DNA from: Streptomyces liliifuscus
Lineage (GTDB): Bacteria; Actinomycetota; Actinomycetes; Streptomycetales; Streptomycetaceae
DNA: 64,000 nucleotides
Direction of reading: 5' to 3'
Assembly: GCF_016598615.1 (NCBI RefSeq)
Contig: NZ_CP066831.1
Location: 6,324,001-6,388,000 of the forward strand
The notes under the pieces are model-generated. The model ran no database searches, had not been told where the DNA came from, and saw only the letters and a list, made by a program, of their open reading frames with translations. The position numbers and the translations under genes were made by a program. Positions 1-7,805 of the stretch are shown in pieces (positions within the stretch are counted from its first letter, which is position 1; each line of letters begins with the position of its first letter).

Positions 1-287
1 TGACCAAGCCCGGCGGACGCGTCGTGATCTGCGAGTTCTCGCACCCGACCTGGGCGCCGTTCCGCACGGTCTACACCGAGTACCTGATGCGCGCCCTCCC
101 GCCGGTGGCCCGCGCGGTCTCCTCCAACCCCGACGCGTACGTCTACCTCGCCGAGTCCATCCGCGACTGGCCCGACCAGCCCGCCCTCGCCGACCGCCTC
201 ACCAAGGCAGGTTGGTCAAAGGTCGCCTGGCGCAACCTGACGGGCGGGGTAGTGGCCCTGCACAGGGGCTACAAGCAGACTCCGTAA
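1..287 (+). CDS. menG: MenG/UbiE demethylmenaquinone methyltransferase, C-terminal part
   Basis: This is the 3' end of a gene that begins outside the window; the frame is open from base 3. The visible 94 residues contain GGRVVICEFSHP, the late strand of a class I SAM methyltransferase, then YTEYLMRALPPVAR and SNPDAYVYLAESIRDWPDQ, typical of the UbiE/MenG family, and end in WRNLTGGVVALHRGYK. The enzyme methylates demethylmenaquinone in the last step of menaquinone synthesis, at the membrane. The SAM-binding start is not visible. The menJ-like gene about 1.3 kb downstream supports the menaquinone assignment. UbiE-family assignment is firm; substrate is inferred from family and context. Confidence 0.85.
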   Translation, partial: TKPGGRVVICEFSHPTWAPFRTVYTEYLMRALPPVARAVSSNPDAYVYLAESIRDWPDQPALADRLTKAGWSKVAWRNLTGGVVALHRGYKQTP

Positions 288-300
288 CCGGCTTGGTAGG

Positions 301-470
301 GGCGCGAAGAGCTTTTAGGGCGCGGGGACGGCGCAATCTTTTGTCTTCCAGGGGCGCGAGAAGCTTTAGGGGCGCGGGGAACGGCGCAAACTTTGTCTTC
401 CAGGGGCACGGAAAGCTTTTAGGGGCGCGGGGAACTGCGCGACCAGCCCCCACCGGCTCGCACATACCCA
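301..470. repeat. Three tandem partial copies of a GGGGCGCGGGGAAC repeat
   Basis: The 222-base gap after menG holds three successive imperfect copies of a unit of about 60 bases. Each has an AGCTTT run, then GGGCGCGGGGA and a GGCGCAA or CTGCGCG end; TTTGTCTTCCAGGGGC joins them. The last copy (about 420-470) has the full form with the AGCCCCCACCGG tail. The same core recurs at 2950, 23090, 30420, 51120 and 61395. It does not look coding. It probably acts as transcript-end structure or is a passive extragenic repeat. Confidence 0.7.
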
Positions 471-509
471 CAACCTGAGGTCCCCTGCCCTCCTGGCGGA
501 GCCGAATCG

Positions 510-857
510 CTACCGCAGCACGGCAAACGGATCCCCCGGCTCATCAAGCTCCCGGTACAACCCCCCGGGCGGCGACCCACCCCGCCGAGGCTCCCGCACA
601 CCGGCCCCGCCCCCACCCTCACCCTCCCCGAAGTCGAACCACACAGTGACGACCGCACCCCGAGGCACCTCGGAACCGGGCAACGGATACTGCCGTACGA
701 CGTAATCGACAACGGTCAGATGGAAGTCGGGCCGATCCGGCGCGGCGAGCCGCACCCCTCGCGCCTCGGCCGTCTCGCGCGCGTCCACGGCCATCAGACC
801 GACGAGCCGCGGCACGCGCACTTCGGGTGTCTTGCGTGGTATGCGCACAGACGTCAC
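510..857 (-). CDS. Small PASTA-domain protein
   Basis: The protein has 115 residues with a GTG start. Residues about 13-75 form one PASTA-like unit: VRVPRLVGLMAVDARETAEARGVRL, then YVVRQYPLPGSEVPRGAVVTVWF. PASTA domains bind peptidoglycan or beta-lactams when attached to PknB kinases or penicillin-binding proteins, but this protein has no kinase part, signal peptide or membrane segment, so it is probably cytoplasmic. The C-terminal 40 residues are Gly/Arg/Pro rich and look disordered. It lies co-directional with the GNAT gene at 983-1489. The PASTA fold is fairly sure; its role is unknown. Confidence 0.75.
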   Translation of the reverse strand: MTSVRIPRKTPEVRVPRLVGLMAVDARETAEARGVRLAAPDRPDFHLTVVDYVVRQYPLPGSEVPRGAVVTVWFDFGEGEGGGGAGVREPRRGGSPPGGLYRELDEPGDPFAVLR

Positions 858-982
858 CCCCAGCGGTACCGGCAGAGTAAGCCCTGCCGAGCCGTGCCGG
901 AAGGTGTCGGAAGCCCGGCCGAAAGCCCCCGGAATTCCCCGGAAACCCGGTGGGAACCCGGCGGGAGCCTGGCCGGAAACCG

Positions 983-1489
983 TCAGAGCGCCAACCGGTA
1001 GCAGTGCCCCAACTGGTCCGACGTCTCCGTCGTGAACGTCTCGGCCAGTTCCATCCCGAGGCGTCTGGTCACCGCGATCGAGCGTTCGTTGCGGGAGTTC
1101 ACCATGGCCACCACGCTGGGTACGCCCGTCGCCCGCACCCGTTCCAGCGTGATCCGCGCGGCCGTCGTGACGTACCCCTTGCCCCAGTGCCTGCGCCCGA
1201 GTCGCCAGCCGATCTCGATCTCACCCTTCGGCCCCCAGTCGCGCGGCCACGGCTGGGCGCCGGTGAAGCCCATGACCTGCCCCTCCCCGTCGAGCATGGT
1301 CCACAGGCAGAAGCCGTACTCGGCGTCGTGCCGGCGCTGCCGGGCGGTCAGTTCCTCGTAGAAGGACAGCTCGGCCGGTTTTCCGCCGTGGAACTCCATC
1401 ACGTCCGGGTCGTCGAAGACCCGGTGCCAGGCATACGCGTCCTCGTCGGTCGGGACGCGCAGGTGTACCACGGGGAGAGCTCGGTTCAC
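983..1489 (-). CDS. GNAT family N-acetyltransferase (RimJ-like)
   Basis: A 168-residue single-domain acetyltransferase. HLRVPTDEDAYAWHRVFDDPDVMEF starts the fold; GEIEIGWRLGRRHWGKGYVTTAARITLE is the acetyl-CoA (motif A) region and VNSRNERSIAVTRRLGMEL the motif B region of the RimJ/RimL subgroup. It would transfer acetyl from acetyl-CoA to an amino group of an unknown substrate. The start is taken as GTG at 1489 because it gives the usual length; the frame is open far upstream, but only as the antisense of menJ. The next gene upstream is divergent. Confidence 0.8.
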   Translation of the reverse strand: MNRALPVVHLRVPTDEDAYAWHRVFDDPDVMEFHGGKPAELSFYEELTARQRRHDAEYGFCLWTMLDGEGQVMGFTGAQPWPRDWGPKGEIEIGWRLGRRHWGKGYVTTAARITLERVRATGVPSVVAMVNSRNERSIAVTRRLGMELAETFTTETSDQLGHCYRLAL

Positions 1490-1563
1490 GGGGCAGCCCT
1501 TCAGCCAGGTGATCAGTACCGCTGCATAGACTGCCCATGTCCCGTGCCCCTCAGCACGCGGAT

Positions 1564-1604
1564 TTCGAGACTTCGCACTTCGAGACCTAGAGCCTTCGAG
1601 ACTT
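1564..1604. repeat. Three spaced copies of TTCGAGACTT before menJ
   Basis: The 10-base word TTCGAGACTT occurs at 1564-1573 and 1595-1604, with TTCGAGACCT at 1579-1588. The spacing is 15 and 16 bases. The array ends 14 bases before the GTG of the menJ-like gene, in the divergent region with the GNAT gene. It could be a regulator-binding array or a slippage product; no SD other than TTGGGGAG is visible. Confidence 0.5.
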
Positions 1605-1618
1605 GGGGAGAACCCGCC

Positions 1619-2923
1619 GTGACCGAGTCCCAGCCCCTCTCCGAACACACCGCCGATGTGATCGTCGTCGGGGCCGGGCCAGCCGGTTCCACCACCGCCT
1701 ACTACTTGGCCAAGGCCGGACTGGACGTCCTGCTCCTCGAAAAGACCGCGTTCCCGCGGGAGAAGGTGTGCGGTGACGGGCTGACGCCGCGCGCCACCAA
1801 ACAGCTCGTCTCCATGGGAATCGACATCTCGGAGGAGGCGGGCTGGCTCCGGAACAAGGGGCTCCGCATCATCGGCGGCGGCGTCCGCCTCCAGCTGGAC
1901 TGGCCGGATCTCGCCGCCTACCCCGACTACGGACTCGTACGGAAGCGGGACGACTTCGACGAGCAGTTGGCCCGGCAGGCGCAGAAGGCGGGCGCGCGGC
2001 TGCACGAGCGCTGCAACGTCGGCGCTCCGATCATCGACGACCGCACGGGCCGGATCACCGGAGTGCACGCGAAGCTCGGCGACGCCGACTCCAAGGAGAA
2101 GCGCGAGGTCACCTTCCACGCGCCCCTCGTGGTCGCCGCCGACGGCAACTCGACCCGGCTGTCGCTCGCGATGGGCCTGCACCGCCGCGAGGACCGTCCG
2201 ATGGGCGTCGCGGTCCGTACGTACTTCACGTCCCCGCGCCACGACGACGACTACCTGGAGTCGTGGCTGGAGCTCTGGGACAAGCGAGGCCCGGGCGAGG
2301 ACCGGCTGCTGCCCGGCTACGGCTGGATCTTCGGCATGGGCGACGGTACGTCGAACGTCGGCCTGGGCGTCCTCAACACCACGTCCTCCTTCAAGGAACT
2401 GGACTGGCGCGAGGTCCTGAAGGCCTGGTGTGCCTCGATGCCCGAGGACTGGGGCTACACCCCGGAGAACATGACGATCCCGATCCGGGGCGCCGCTCTC
2501 CCGATGGCCTTCAACCGCCAGCCCCACTACACGAAGGGCCTGTTGCTCGTCGGCGACGCGGGCGGCATGGTGAACCCCTTCAACGGCGAGGGCATCGCGT
2601 ACGCCATGGAGTCCGGGCAGATCGCCGCCGACGTCATCGTCCAGGCGCACGCCCGCGCGACCCCCGCCCAGCGCGAACTCGCCCTCCAGCGCTACCCGAA
2701 GGTCCTCAAGGACACCTACGGCGGCTACTACACGCTCGGCCGCGCCTTCGTGAAGCTCATCGGCAACCCGAAGGTCATGAAGATCGCCACGCAGCGGGGT
2801 CTCACGCACCCCATTCTGATGAAGTTCACGCTGAAGATGCTCGCCAACCTGACCGACCCGACGGGCGGCGACGCGATGGACCGCATCATCAACGGTCTCT
2901 CGAAGGTGGCCCCGAGGGCGTGA
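1619..2923 (+). CDS. menJ: Geranylgeranyl reductase family flavoprotein (MenJ-like menaquinone reductase)
   Basis: A 434-residue FAD protein. VIVVGAGPAGSTTAYYLAKAGLDVLLLEK near the N terminus is the Rossmann dinucleotide fold; FPREKVCGDGLTPRA is the signature of geranylgeranyl reductases; LLVGDAGGMVNPFNGEGIAYAMESG near residue 315 is the second FAD motif. Mycobacterial MenJ saturates one double bond of the menaquinone side chain; that role is inferred here from family, the upstream menG end and the adjacent respiratory operon. The GTG start at 1619 follows GGGGAG and places the FAD fold about 15 residues in; the frame is open further upstream, but without similarity. Other family members act on archaeal or chlorophyll isoprenoids. 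Confidence 0.85.
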   Translation: MTESQPLSEHTADVIVVGAGPAGSTTAYYLAKAGLDVLLLEKTAFPREKVCGDGLTPRATKQLVSMGIDISEEAGWLRNKGLRIIGGGVRLQLDWPDLAAYPDYGLVRKRDDFDEQLARQAQKAGARLHERCNVGAPIIDDRTGRITGVHAKLGDADSKEKREVTFHAPLVVAADGNSTRLSLAMGLHRREDRPMGVAVRTYFTSPRHDDDYLESWLELWDKRGPGEDRLLPGYGWIFGMGDGTSNVGLGVLNTTSSFKELDWREVLKAWCASMPEDWGYTPENMTIPIRGAALPMAFNRQPHYTKGLLLVGDAGGMVNPFNGEGIAYAMESGQIAADVIVQAHARATPAQRELALQRYPKVLKDTYGGYYTLGRAFVKLIGNPKVMKIATQRGLTHPILMKFTLKMLANLTDPTGGDAMDRIINGLSKVAPRA

Positions 2924-2940
2924 CCCACCGGCCGGGTCGT

Positions 2941-2985
2941 ACCGCCGCGCCCCGAAGGGGCGCGGGGAACCGCGCGATCAGCCAC
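2941..2985. repeat. Dispersed GGGGCGCGGGGAAC repeat copy
   Basis: Just after the menJ stop, CGAAGGGGCGCGGGGAACCG is followed by CGCGATCAGCC, one copy of the dispersed palindromic repeat family described at 51013-51237. It lies between the stop codon and the strong hairpin at 3075. Confidence 0.65.
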
Positions 2986-3074
2986 GACGGCGCCGCAGAC
3001 GACAGCCGGCCTTCTTCGGCGCTTCCGGCGGGGCCGGCCGCCCGCTGGGGCCGACGAGGCCCCTGAGGCGCGCC

Positions 3075-3111
3075 TGAGGGCCGCTTCCCCTCCTCGGGGA
3101 AGCGGCCCTCA
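3075..3111. terminator. Bidirectional hairpin terminator between menJ and the NlpC/P60 gene
   Basis: TGAGGGCCGCTTCCCC (3075-3090) pairs perfectly with GGGGAAGCGGCCCTCA (3096-3111) around a 5-base loop. The 16-bp stem sits between convergent genes, so it can end transcripts from both sides. There is no T-run, as usual in Streptomyces. Confidence 0.85.
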
Positions 3112-3170
3112 CGTTGCGCGGCCGAGAGCCGGAGAGGCCCTGCCAGTGGCCTGGAGAGCCCGGCCGGAGG

Positions 3171-3971
3171 TCAGAGCACGCGTACCGCGCCGCTCGCCGG
3201 GTAGCCCGACAGGTCCTGGATGACGACACCCTTCGAGGGGTTCGCGGCGTCCAGGTACTGGCCGTTACCGATGTAGACACCCACGTGGTACGCCGAGCCC
3301 GCGCCACCCCAGTAGAGGATGTCGCCGACCTGGACGTTGGACAGCGAGACCGGGGTGCCGGCCACGGACTGGTCCTGGGAGACGCGCGGCAGGTCCACGC
3401 CGACCTGCTTGTACGCGGCCTGCACCAGGCTGGAGCAGTCCCATGCGTCCGGGCCGCTGGCGCCCATGACGTAGGCGTCACCGAGCTGCGCCTTGAGGAA
3501 GTTGATGACCGTGCCGACGCTGCCGCTCGCGGGGGCGGGGACGTCACTGTCGGCCGACGTCGAGGTGAGCGTGGTCCGCTCGGAGGACCGGGTGGCGCGC
3601 TCGGCGGCGGCCTTGCGGGCGTCCTCGGCCTTCTGCTTGGCCTCCGCCTTCTTCTTGGCGTCGGCGAGGTCCGCCTTGGCCTGCTTGGCGGCCTTGGCGG
3701 CGGCCGCGTCGCGCTCGGCCCGAAGCTGGTAGTCGGCCGCGGCCTGCTGGGTGACCTCCGCGGACTCCGCGACCTGGGCGGTCATGTCGGCCGTGAGGGT
3801 GGGCAGCTCGATGGTCTGGGTCACCGGCTCGGCAGCGTTCGCCGATCCGGCCGCACCGGCCACTGCCAGGGTGCTGAGGACGCCACCGGCAACTCCGGCG
3901 CGCATCGCGAGCGCCGAGCTGCTGCGAGGCCGGGGTTTCCGGTGGCTGCGTATGTGAGCGGTGTGGGACAT
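3171..3971 (-). CDS. Secreted NlpC/P60 (C40) cell-wall peptidase
   Basis: A 266-residue exported protein. After a basic start (SHRKPRPRSS) comes a hydrophobic stretch ending AGSANAAEP, a Sec signal peptide. Residues about 60-135 are Ala/Lys/Glu rich and likely coiled coil. The C-terminal NlpC/P60 domain has the catalytic Cys in DAWDCSSLVQAAYKQVG and His in YHVGVYIGNGQYLDA. It would cut gamma-D-Glu-to-meso-DAP or LL-DAP-type bonds in peptidoglycan during growth or germination. The start at 3971 (MSHTAHIRSH) puts the basic signal-peptide region first; an open frame continues 19 codons upstream. It is divergent from nuoA across a long control region with a Crp-like site at 4211. Confidence 0.9.
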   Translation of the reverse strand: MSHTAHIRSHRKPRPRSSSALAMRAGVAGGVLSTLAVAGAAGSANAAEPVTQTIELPTLTADMTAQVAESAEVTQQAAADYQLRAERDAAAAKAAKQAKADLADAKKKAEAKQKAEDARKAAAERATRSSERTTLTSTSADSDVPAPASGSVGTVINFLKAQLGDAYVMGASGPDAWDCSSLVQAAYKQVGVDLPRVSQDQSVAGTPVSLSNVQVGDILYWGGAGSAYHVGVYIGNGQYLDAANPSKGVVIQDLSGYPASGAVRVL

Positions 3972-4210
3972 AGGGACAACCGGTATCAGGGGCTCCTCCA
4001 TACCTTCAAGAAACGTGTGGTGCGCCACAGTTGTTCAATGGGCCGCCCGAATCCCGGGCGTGGCGTTCCTTATTGACGCCGTAACGGGCATTGCGGACAC
4101 TGCCCGCGAAGCCTGTGATCACGGCCTTTCCGCGTTACGTCCGAATTGCCCGCGACCTACCACTCGTTGGAGCGGTTGGCCAAGCCCGGTTGTTTCCCGG
4201 CTGTTACCAA

Positions 4211-4226
4211 TGTGACGCAGGTCACG
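4211..4226. promoter_or_regulatory. Crp-like site TGTGACGCAGGTCACG
   Basis: GTGA and TCAC half-sites separated by six bases form a near-perfect palindrome that matches the published Streptomyces Crp pattern GTG-N6-GNCAC. It lies 240 bases upstream of the NlpC/P60 start and about 540 bases upstream of nuoA. Crp in Streptomyces is known to act on germination and cell-wall hydrolase genes, so the hydrolase is the likelier target. The 14-base core is identical to the site at 43244. Confidence 0.6.
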
Positions 4227-4625
4227 GAACGGCTGGTCCTGCGGCGGTGTCACGCGTGTGAGGCGGGGGAGCCGTGAAGGTCGGGCCGACGGACGCGTTC
4301 CGCTCGTGAACGGATGCACGCGCCCGGGTCGTCCACACCGGGCACCGCAACTCCCCCCGAAGTGTGAACGAGTTCCTCTATCAAGCACCGATGTCCAACG
4401 CCAATTTGCCTTGGATCTCGCGGCCTTGATAGTGCGTCGAAGCCTGGACCAGCGACGACGGGCGAAAATGTCACCTCTGGTGATCACTCGGACGCTTCTC
4501 GTACGAAGATCGGCACTGATCCGACTTCATGATCCTTCGCCGGGTGGTGGAGATCACAAAGACGTTGTCGTACCCCGTGTCGCAGATCACAGACCCGCAG
4601 GCATAAGATGCGGGGCAGTTGGGCT

Positions 4626-4641
4626 TGTGACCTGCTTCACA
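4626..4641. promoter_or_regulatory. Rex-type operator (ROP) upstream of nuoA
   Basis: TGTGACCTGCTTCACA is a 16-base inverted repeat with only one change from the Rex pattern TGTGAAC-N3-TTCACA. In Streptomyces coelicolor the redox sensor Rex is known to bind such sites before nuoA-N and cydA and to release DNA when NADH is high. The site is 128 bases before the nuoA start and just downstream of a possible -10 (TAAGAT, 4604-4609), which suits repression by roadblock. It also fits the E. coli CRP consensus, so Crp binding is an alternative. Confidence 0.75.
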
Positions 4642-4768
4642 TGTACACGATCTTCGTGGAGCCGCACGGAGCTCGTGGGCCTCATGAGGTTCATGGGGCA
4701 CGCGGGGCAGGGAACAACGTCTGATGCAACCGCCAGCAGTCAATGCCGACTGAGAGGAGCGAGGAGCG

Positions 4769-5128
4769 GTGAACGCGTATGCGCCCATCCTCGTACTGGG
4801 AGCCCTCGGAGCAGGCTTTGCGATCTTCTCCGTGGTCATGGCCACGCTTATCGGTCCAAAGCGCTACAACCGGGCCAAGCTCGAAGCCTACGAGTGCGGT
4901 ATCGAGCCGACCCCCACGCCGGCCGGCGGCGGGCGGTTCCCCATCAAGTACTACCTGACGGCGATGCTCTTCATCATTTTCGATATCGAGATCGTCTTCC
5001 TCTATCCCTGGGCCGTCACGTTCGACGCACTCGGGGTTTTCGGGCTCGTGGAGATGTTGCTCTTCGTGCTCACCGTCTTCGTCGCGTACGCGTACGTGTG
5101 GCGGCGAGGCGGCCTGGAATGGGACTGA
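4769..5128 (+). CDS. nuoA: NADH-quinone oxidoreductase subunit A
   Basis: A 119-residue membrane subunit of complex I with three predicted helices: residues about 5-27, 62-82 and 88-110. KLEAYECGIEPTP is the conserved loop with the family Cys, and RFPIKYYLTAMLFIIFDIEIVFLYPWA the conserved second helix with its acidic residues. It lies at the junction of the membrane and peripheral arms. The GTG start follows GAGGAGCG closely. It is the first gene of the nuoA-N operon, which is probably under Rex control through the site at 4626. Confidence 0.97.
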   Translation: MNAYAPILVLGALGAGFAIFSVVMATLIGPKRYNRAKLEAYECGIEPTPTPAGGGRFPIKYYLTAMLFIIFDIEIVFLYPWAVTFDALGVFGLVEMLLFVLTVFVAYAYVWRRGGLEWD

Positions 5129-5130
5129 AA

Positions 5131-5165
5131 CCCGCATGGGACTGAACCCCGCAAGGGACTGAGCC
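5131..5165 (+). repeat. Triplicated GGGACTGA word between nuoA and nuoB
   Basis: The end of nuoA and its 3' spacer repeat GGGACTGAAACCCGCA, GGGACTGAACCCCGCA and GGGACTGAGCCCCG. The first copy includes the nuoA stop codon. The period is about 16-18 bases. It looks like recent slippage duplication; each copy carries an in-frame or out-of-frame TGA, so it is not coding. Confidence 0.6.
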
Positions 5166-5194
5166 CCGTATAGGGGACAGAGGAGCCACTGAGC

Positions 5195-5745
<551 letters not shown>

Positions 5746-5749
<4 letters not shown>

Positions 5750-6486
5750 GCGACGCGAACGGCAACGGGGTGAACCCCGAGAAGGACCTCGGCGCCTCCA
5801 ACCTCCCGGGCCAGCGCGGCGAGGGCGGCGAGGAGATCCGTGTCCAGCGCGGCATGTTCGGCGCCGACAACGGCGGGGACACCTCCGGCTACGGCGGCCT
5901 GGTCCGCTCGATCCGGCTGCCCGGACCGGCCTCCCGCCCCTACGGCGGCTGGTTCGACGAGGTCGCCGACGAGCTCGAAGGAGCCCTGGAGGAACAGGGT
6001 CTCGTTCCCGAGAACGCGATCGAGAAGACGATCGTCGACCGCGACGAGATGACCTTCCACATCGACCGCGAGCACCTGCTCCAGGTCGCCCAGACCCTGC
6101 GCGACGACCCGGCCCTGCGCTTCGAACTCTGCACCGGCGTGAGCGGAGTCCACTACCCGCAGGACAAGGGCCGCGAGCTGCACGCCGTCTACCACCTGCG
6201 CTCGATCACCCACAACCGGCTGATCCGCCTGGAGGTCAGCGCCCCGGACAGCGAGCCGCGCATCCCGTCCCTGGTCTCGGTCTATCCGACCAACGACTGG
6301 CACGAGCGCGAGACGTACGACTTCTTCGGCATCGTCTTCGAGGGCCACCCGGCACTCACGCGGATCATGATGCCGGACGACTGGCAGGGCTTTCCGCAGC
6401 GCAAGGACTATCCCCTCGGCGGCATCCCCGTCGAGTACAAGGGCGCCCAGATCCCGGCTCCGGACCAGCGGAGGTCGTACTCATGA
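5746..6486 (+). CDS. nuoC: NADH-quinone oxidoreductase subunit C
   Basis: A 246-residue peripheral-arm subunit. The 30-kDa family core runs from about residue 80, with LRFELCTGVSGVHYPQ, ELHAVYHLRSITHNRLIRLEV and the signature WHERETYDFFGIVFEGHPALTRIMMPDDW near the end. The first 65 residues are a Gly/Asp-rich extension that is common in actinobacteria and probably flexible. GTG at 5746 overlaps the nuoB TGA, and its own stop overlaps the ATG of nuoD, so translation is likely coupled. C and D are separate genes here, not the CD fusion of enterobacteria. Confidence 0.96.
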
Positions 6487-7805
6487 GCACGTCGCACGCA
6501 TCTGCACGCGAGACGACCGAAGGCACCGTCTACACGGTCACCGGCGGCGACTGGGACGAGGTCGTCCAGACCGCGGCCAAGGCCGACGACGAGCGCATCG
6601 TCGTCAACATGGGCCCCCAGCACCCGTCCACGCACGGCGTGCTCCGGCTCATCCTGGAGATCGAGGGCGAGACGGTCACCGAGGCCCGCTGCGGCATCGG
6701 CTATCTGCACACCGGCATCGAGAAGAACCTCGAATTCCGTACGTGGACACAGGGCACGACCTTCGTGACGCGCATGGACTACCTGACGTCGTTCTTCAAC
6801 GAGACCGCGTACTGCCTGGCCGTCGAGAAGCTCCTCGGCATCGAGGACCAGATCCCGGACCGCGCGACGATCATCCGGGTGCTCCTGATGGAGCTGAACC
6901 GGCTCTCCTCGCACCTGGTGTGCATCGCCACCGGCGGCATGGAACTCGGCGCCACCACGATCATGATCTACGGCTTCCGTGATCGTGAACTCATTCTCGA
7001 CATCTACGAGCTGATCACCGGCCTGCGCATGAACCACGCGTACATCCGGCCCGGCGGCCTCGCCCAGGACCTGCCGCCCGGCGCGGTGGACCAGATCCGC
7101 GAGTTCGTGAAGAAGATGCAGAAGAACCTTCCCGAGTACGACAAGCTCGCCACCGGGAACCCCATCTTCAAGGCCCGTATGCAGGACATCGGCCATCTCG
7201 ACCTGGCCGGCTGCATGGCACTCGGCGCCACGGGCCCGATCCTCCGCTCGGCCGGCCTGCCGCACGACCTGCGCAAGGCGCAGCCGTACTGCGGCTACGA
7301 GACGTACGACTTCGACGTCCCGACCACCGACACCTGCGACGCGTACGGGCGCTTCCTGATCCGTCTGGAGGAGATGCGCCAGTCGCTGCGGATCGTCGAG
7401 CAGTGCCTGGACCGGCTGCAGCCCGGTCCGGTCATGGTCACCGACAAGAAGATCGCCTGGCCCGCACAGCTCGCGCTCGGCCCCGACGGACTCGGCAACT
7501 CGCTCGACCACATCAAGAAGATCATGGGCACCTCCATGGAGGCCCTGATCCACCACTTCAAGCTGGTGACCGAGGGGTTCCGCGTGCCGCCGGGCCAGGC
7601 GTACGCGGCCGTCGAGTCGCCCAAGGGCGAACTCGGGGTGCACGCCGTGTCCGACGGAGGCACCCGCCCCTACCGGGTCCACTACCGGGACCCGTCCTTC
7701 ACCAATCTGCAGGCCATGGCGGCGATGTGCGAGGGCGGCCAGGTCGCCGACGTCATCGTCGCCGTCGCGTCCATCGACCCCGTGATGGGAGGCGTCGACC
7801 GGTGA
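6483..7805 (+). CDS. nuoD: NADH-quinone oxidoreductase subunit D
   Basis: A 440-residue, 49-kDa-type subunit that forms the quinone pocket with NuoB. NMGPQHPSTHGVLRLILEIEGE holds the conserved His/Tyr-region loop; GYLHTGIEKN, MDYLTSFFNETAYCLAVEKLLGI and the C-terminal GELGVHAVSDGGTRPYRVHYRDPSFTNLQA are family hallmarks. It derives from the large subunit of NiFe hydrogenases but has lost the metal Cys pairs. The ATG overlaps the nuoC stop by four bases and the TGA overlaps the nuoE GTG. Confidence 0.97.
   Translation: MSTSHASARETTEGTVYTVTGGDWDEVVQTAAKADDERIVVNMGPQHPSTHGVLRLILEIEGETVTEARCGIGYLHTGIEKNLEFRTWTQGTTFVTRMDYLTSFFNETAYCLAVEKLLGIEDQIPDRATIIRVLLMELNRLSSHLVCIATGGMELGATTIMIYGFRDRELILDIYELITGLRMNHAYIRPGGLAQDLPPGAVDQIREFVKKMQKNLPEYDKLATGNPIFKARMQDIGHLDLAGCMALGATGPILRSAGLPHDLRKAQPYCGYETYDFDVPTTDTCDAYGRFLIRLEEMRQSLRIVEQCLDRLQPGPVMVTDKKIAWPAQLALGPDGLGNSLDHIKKIMGTSMEALIHHFKLVTEGFRVPPGQAYAAVESPKGELGVHAVSDGGTRPYRVHYRDPSFTNLQAMAAMCEGGQVADVIVAVASIDPVMGGVDR

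Larger units (their letters stand above)
3972..4768. other. Long divergent control region between NlpC/P60 and nuoA
   Basis: About 800 bases without a supportable gene, clearly lower in G+C than the genes around it. It holds the Crp-like site (4211-4226), the Rex-type operator (4626-4641), a possible -10 TAAGAT at 4604-4609 and the nuoA ribosome site (GAGAGGAGCGAGGAG). Open frames here have no gene-like codon bias. I see no riboswitch consensus or tRNA. The middle (about 4270-4590) contains nothing else I recognise. Confidence 0.6.

Noticed and set aside
983..2809. A 608-codon open frame on the minus strand across menJ and the GNAT gene
   Set aside because: Only its last 168 codons match a family (GNAT). 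The rest is the antisense of menJ, kept open by GC-rich codon bias, so the gene was cut to GTG 1489.
3972..4400. A ydaO riboswitch before the NlpC/P60 gene
   Set aside because: None of the conserved blocks seen at 36757-36905 occurs here.
4626..4641. Naming the nuoA site a Crp site
   Set aside because: It fits E. coli CRP, but the TTCACA half and location before nuo fit Rex better; the Streptomyces Crp pattern needs GNCAC, which this site lacks.
4258..5145. Open frame covering the nuoA control region and nuoA in another frame
   Set aside because: No codon bias or similarity; overlaps nuoA entirely.
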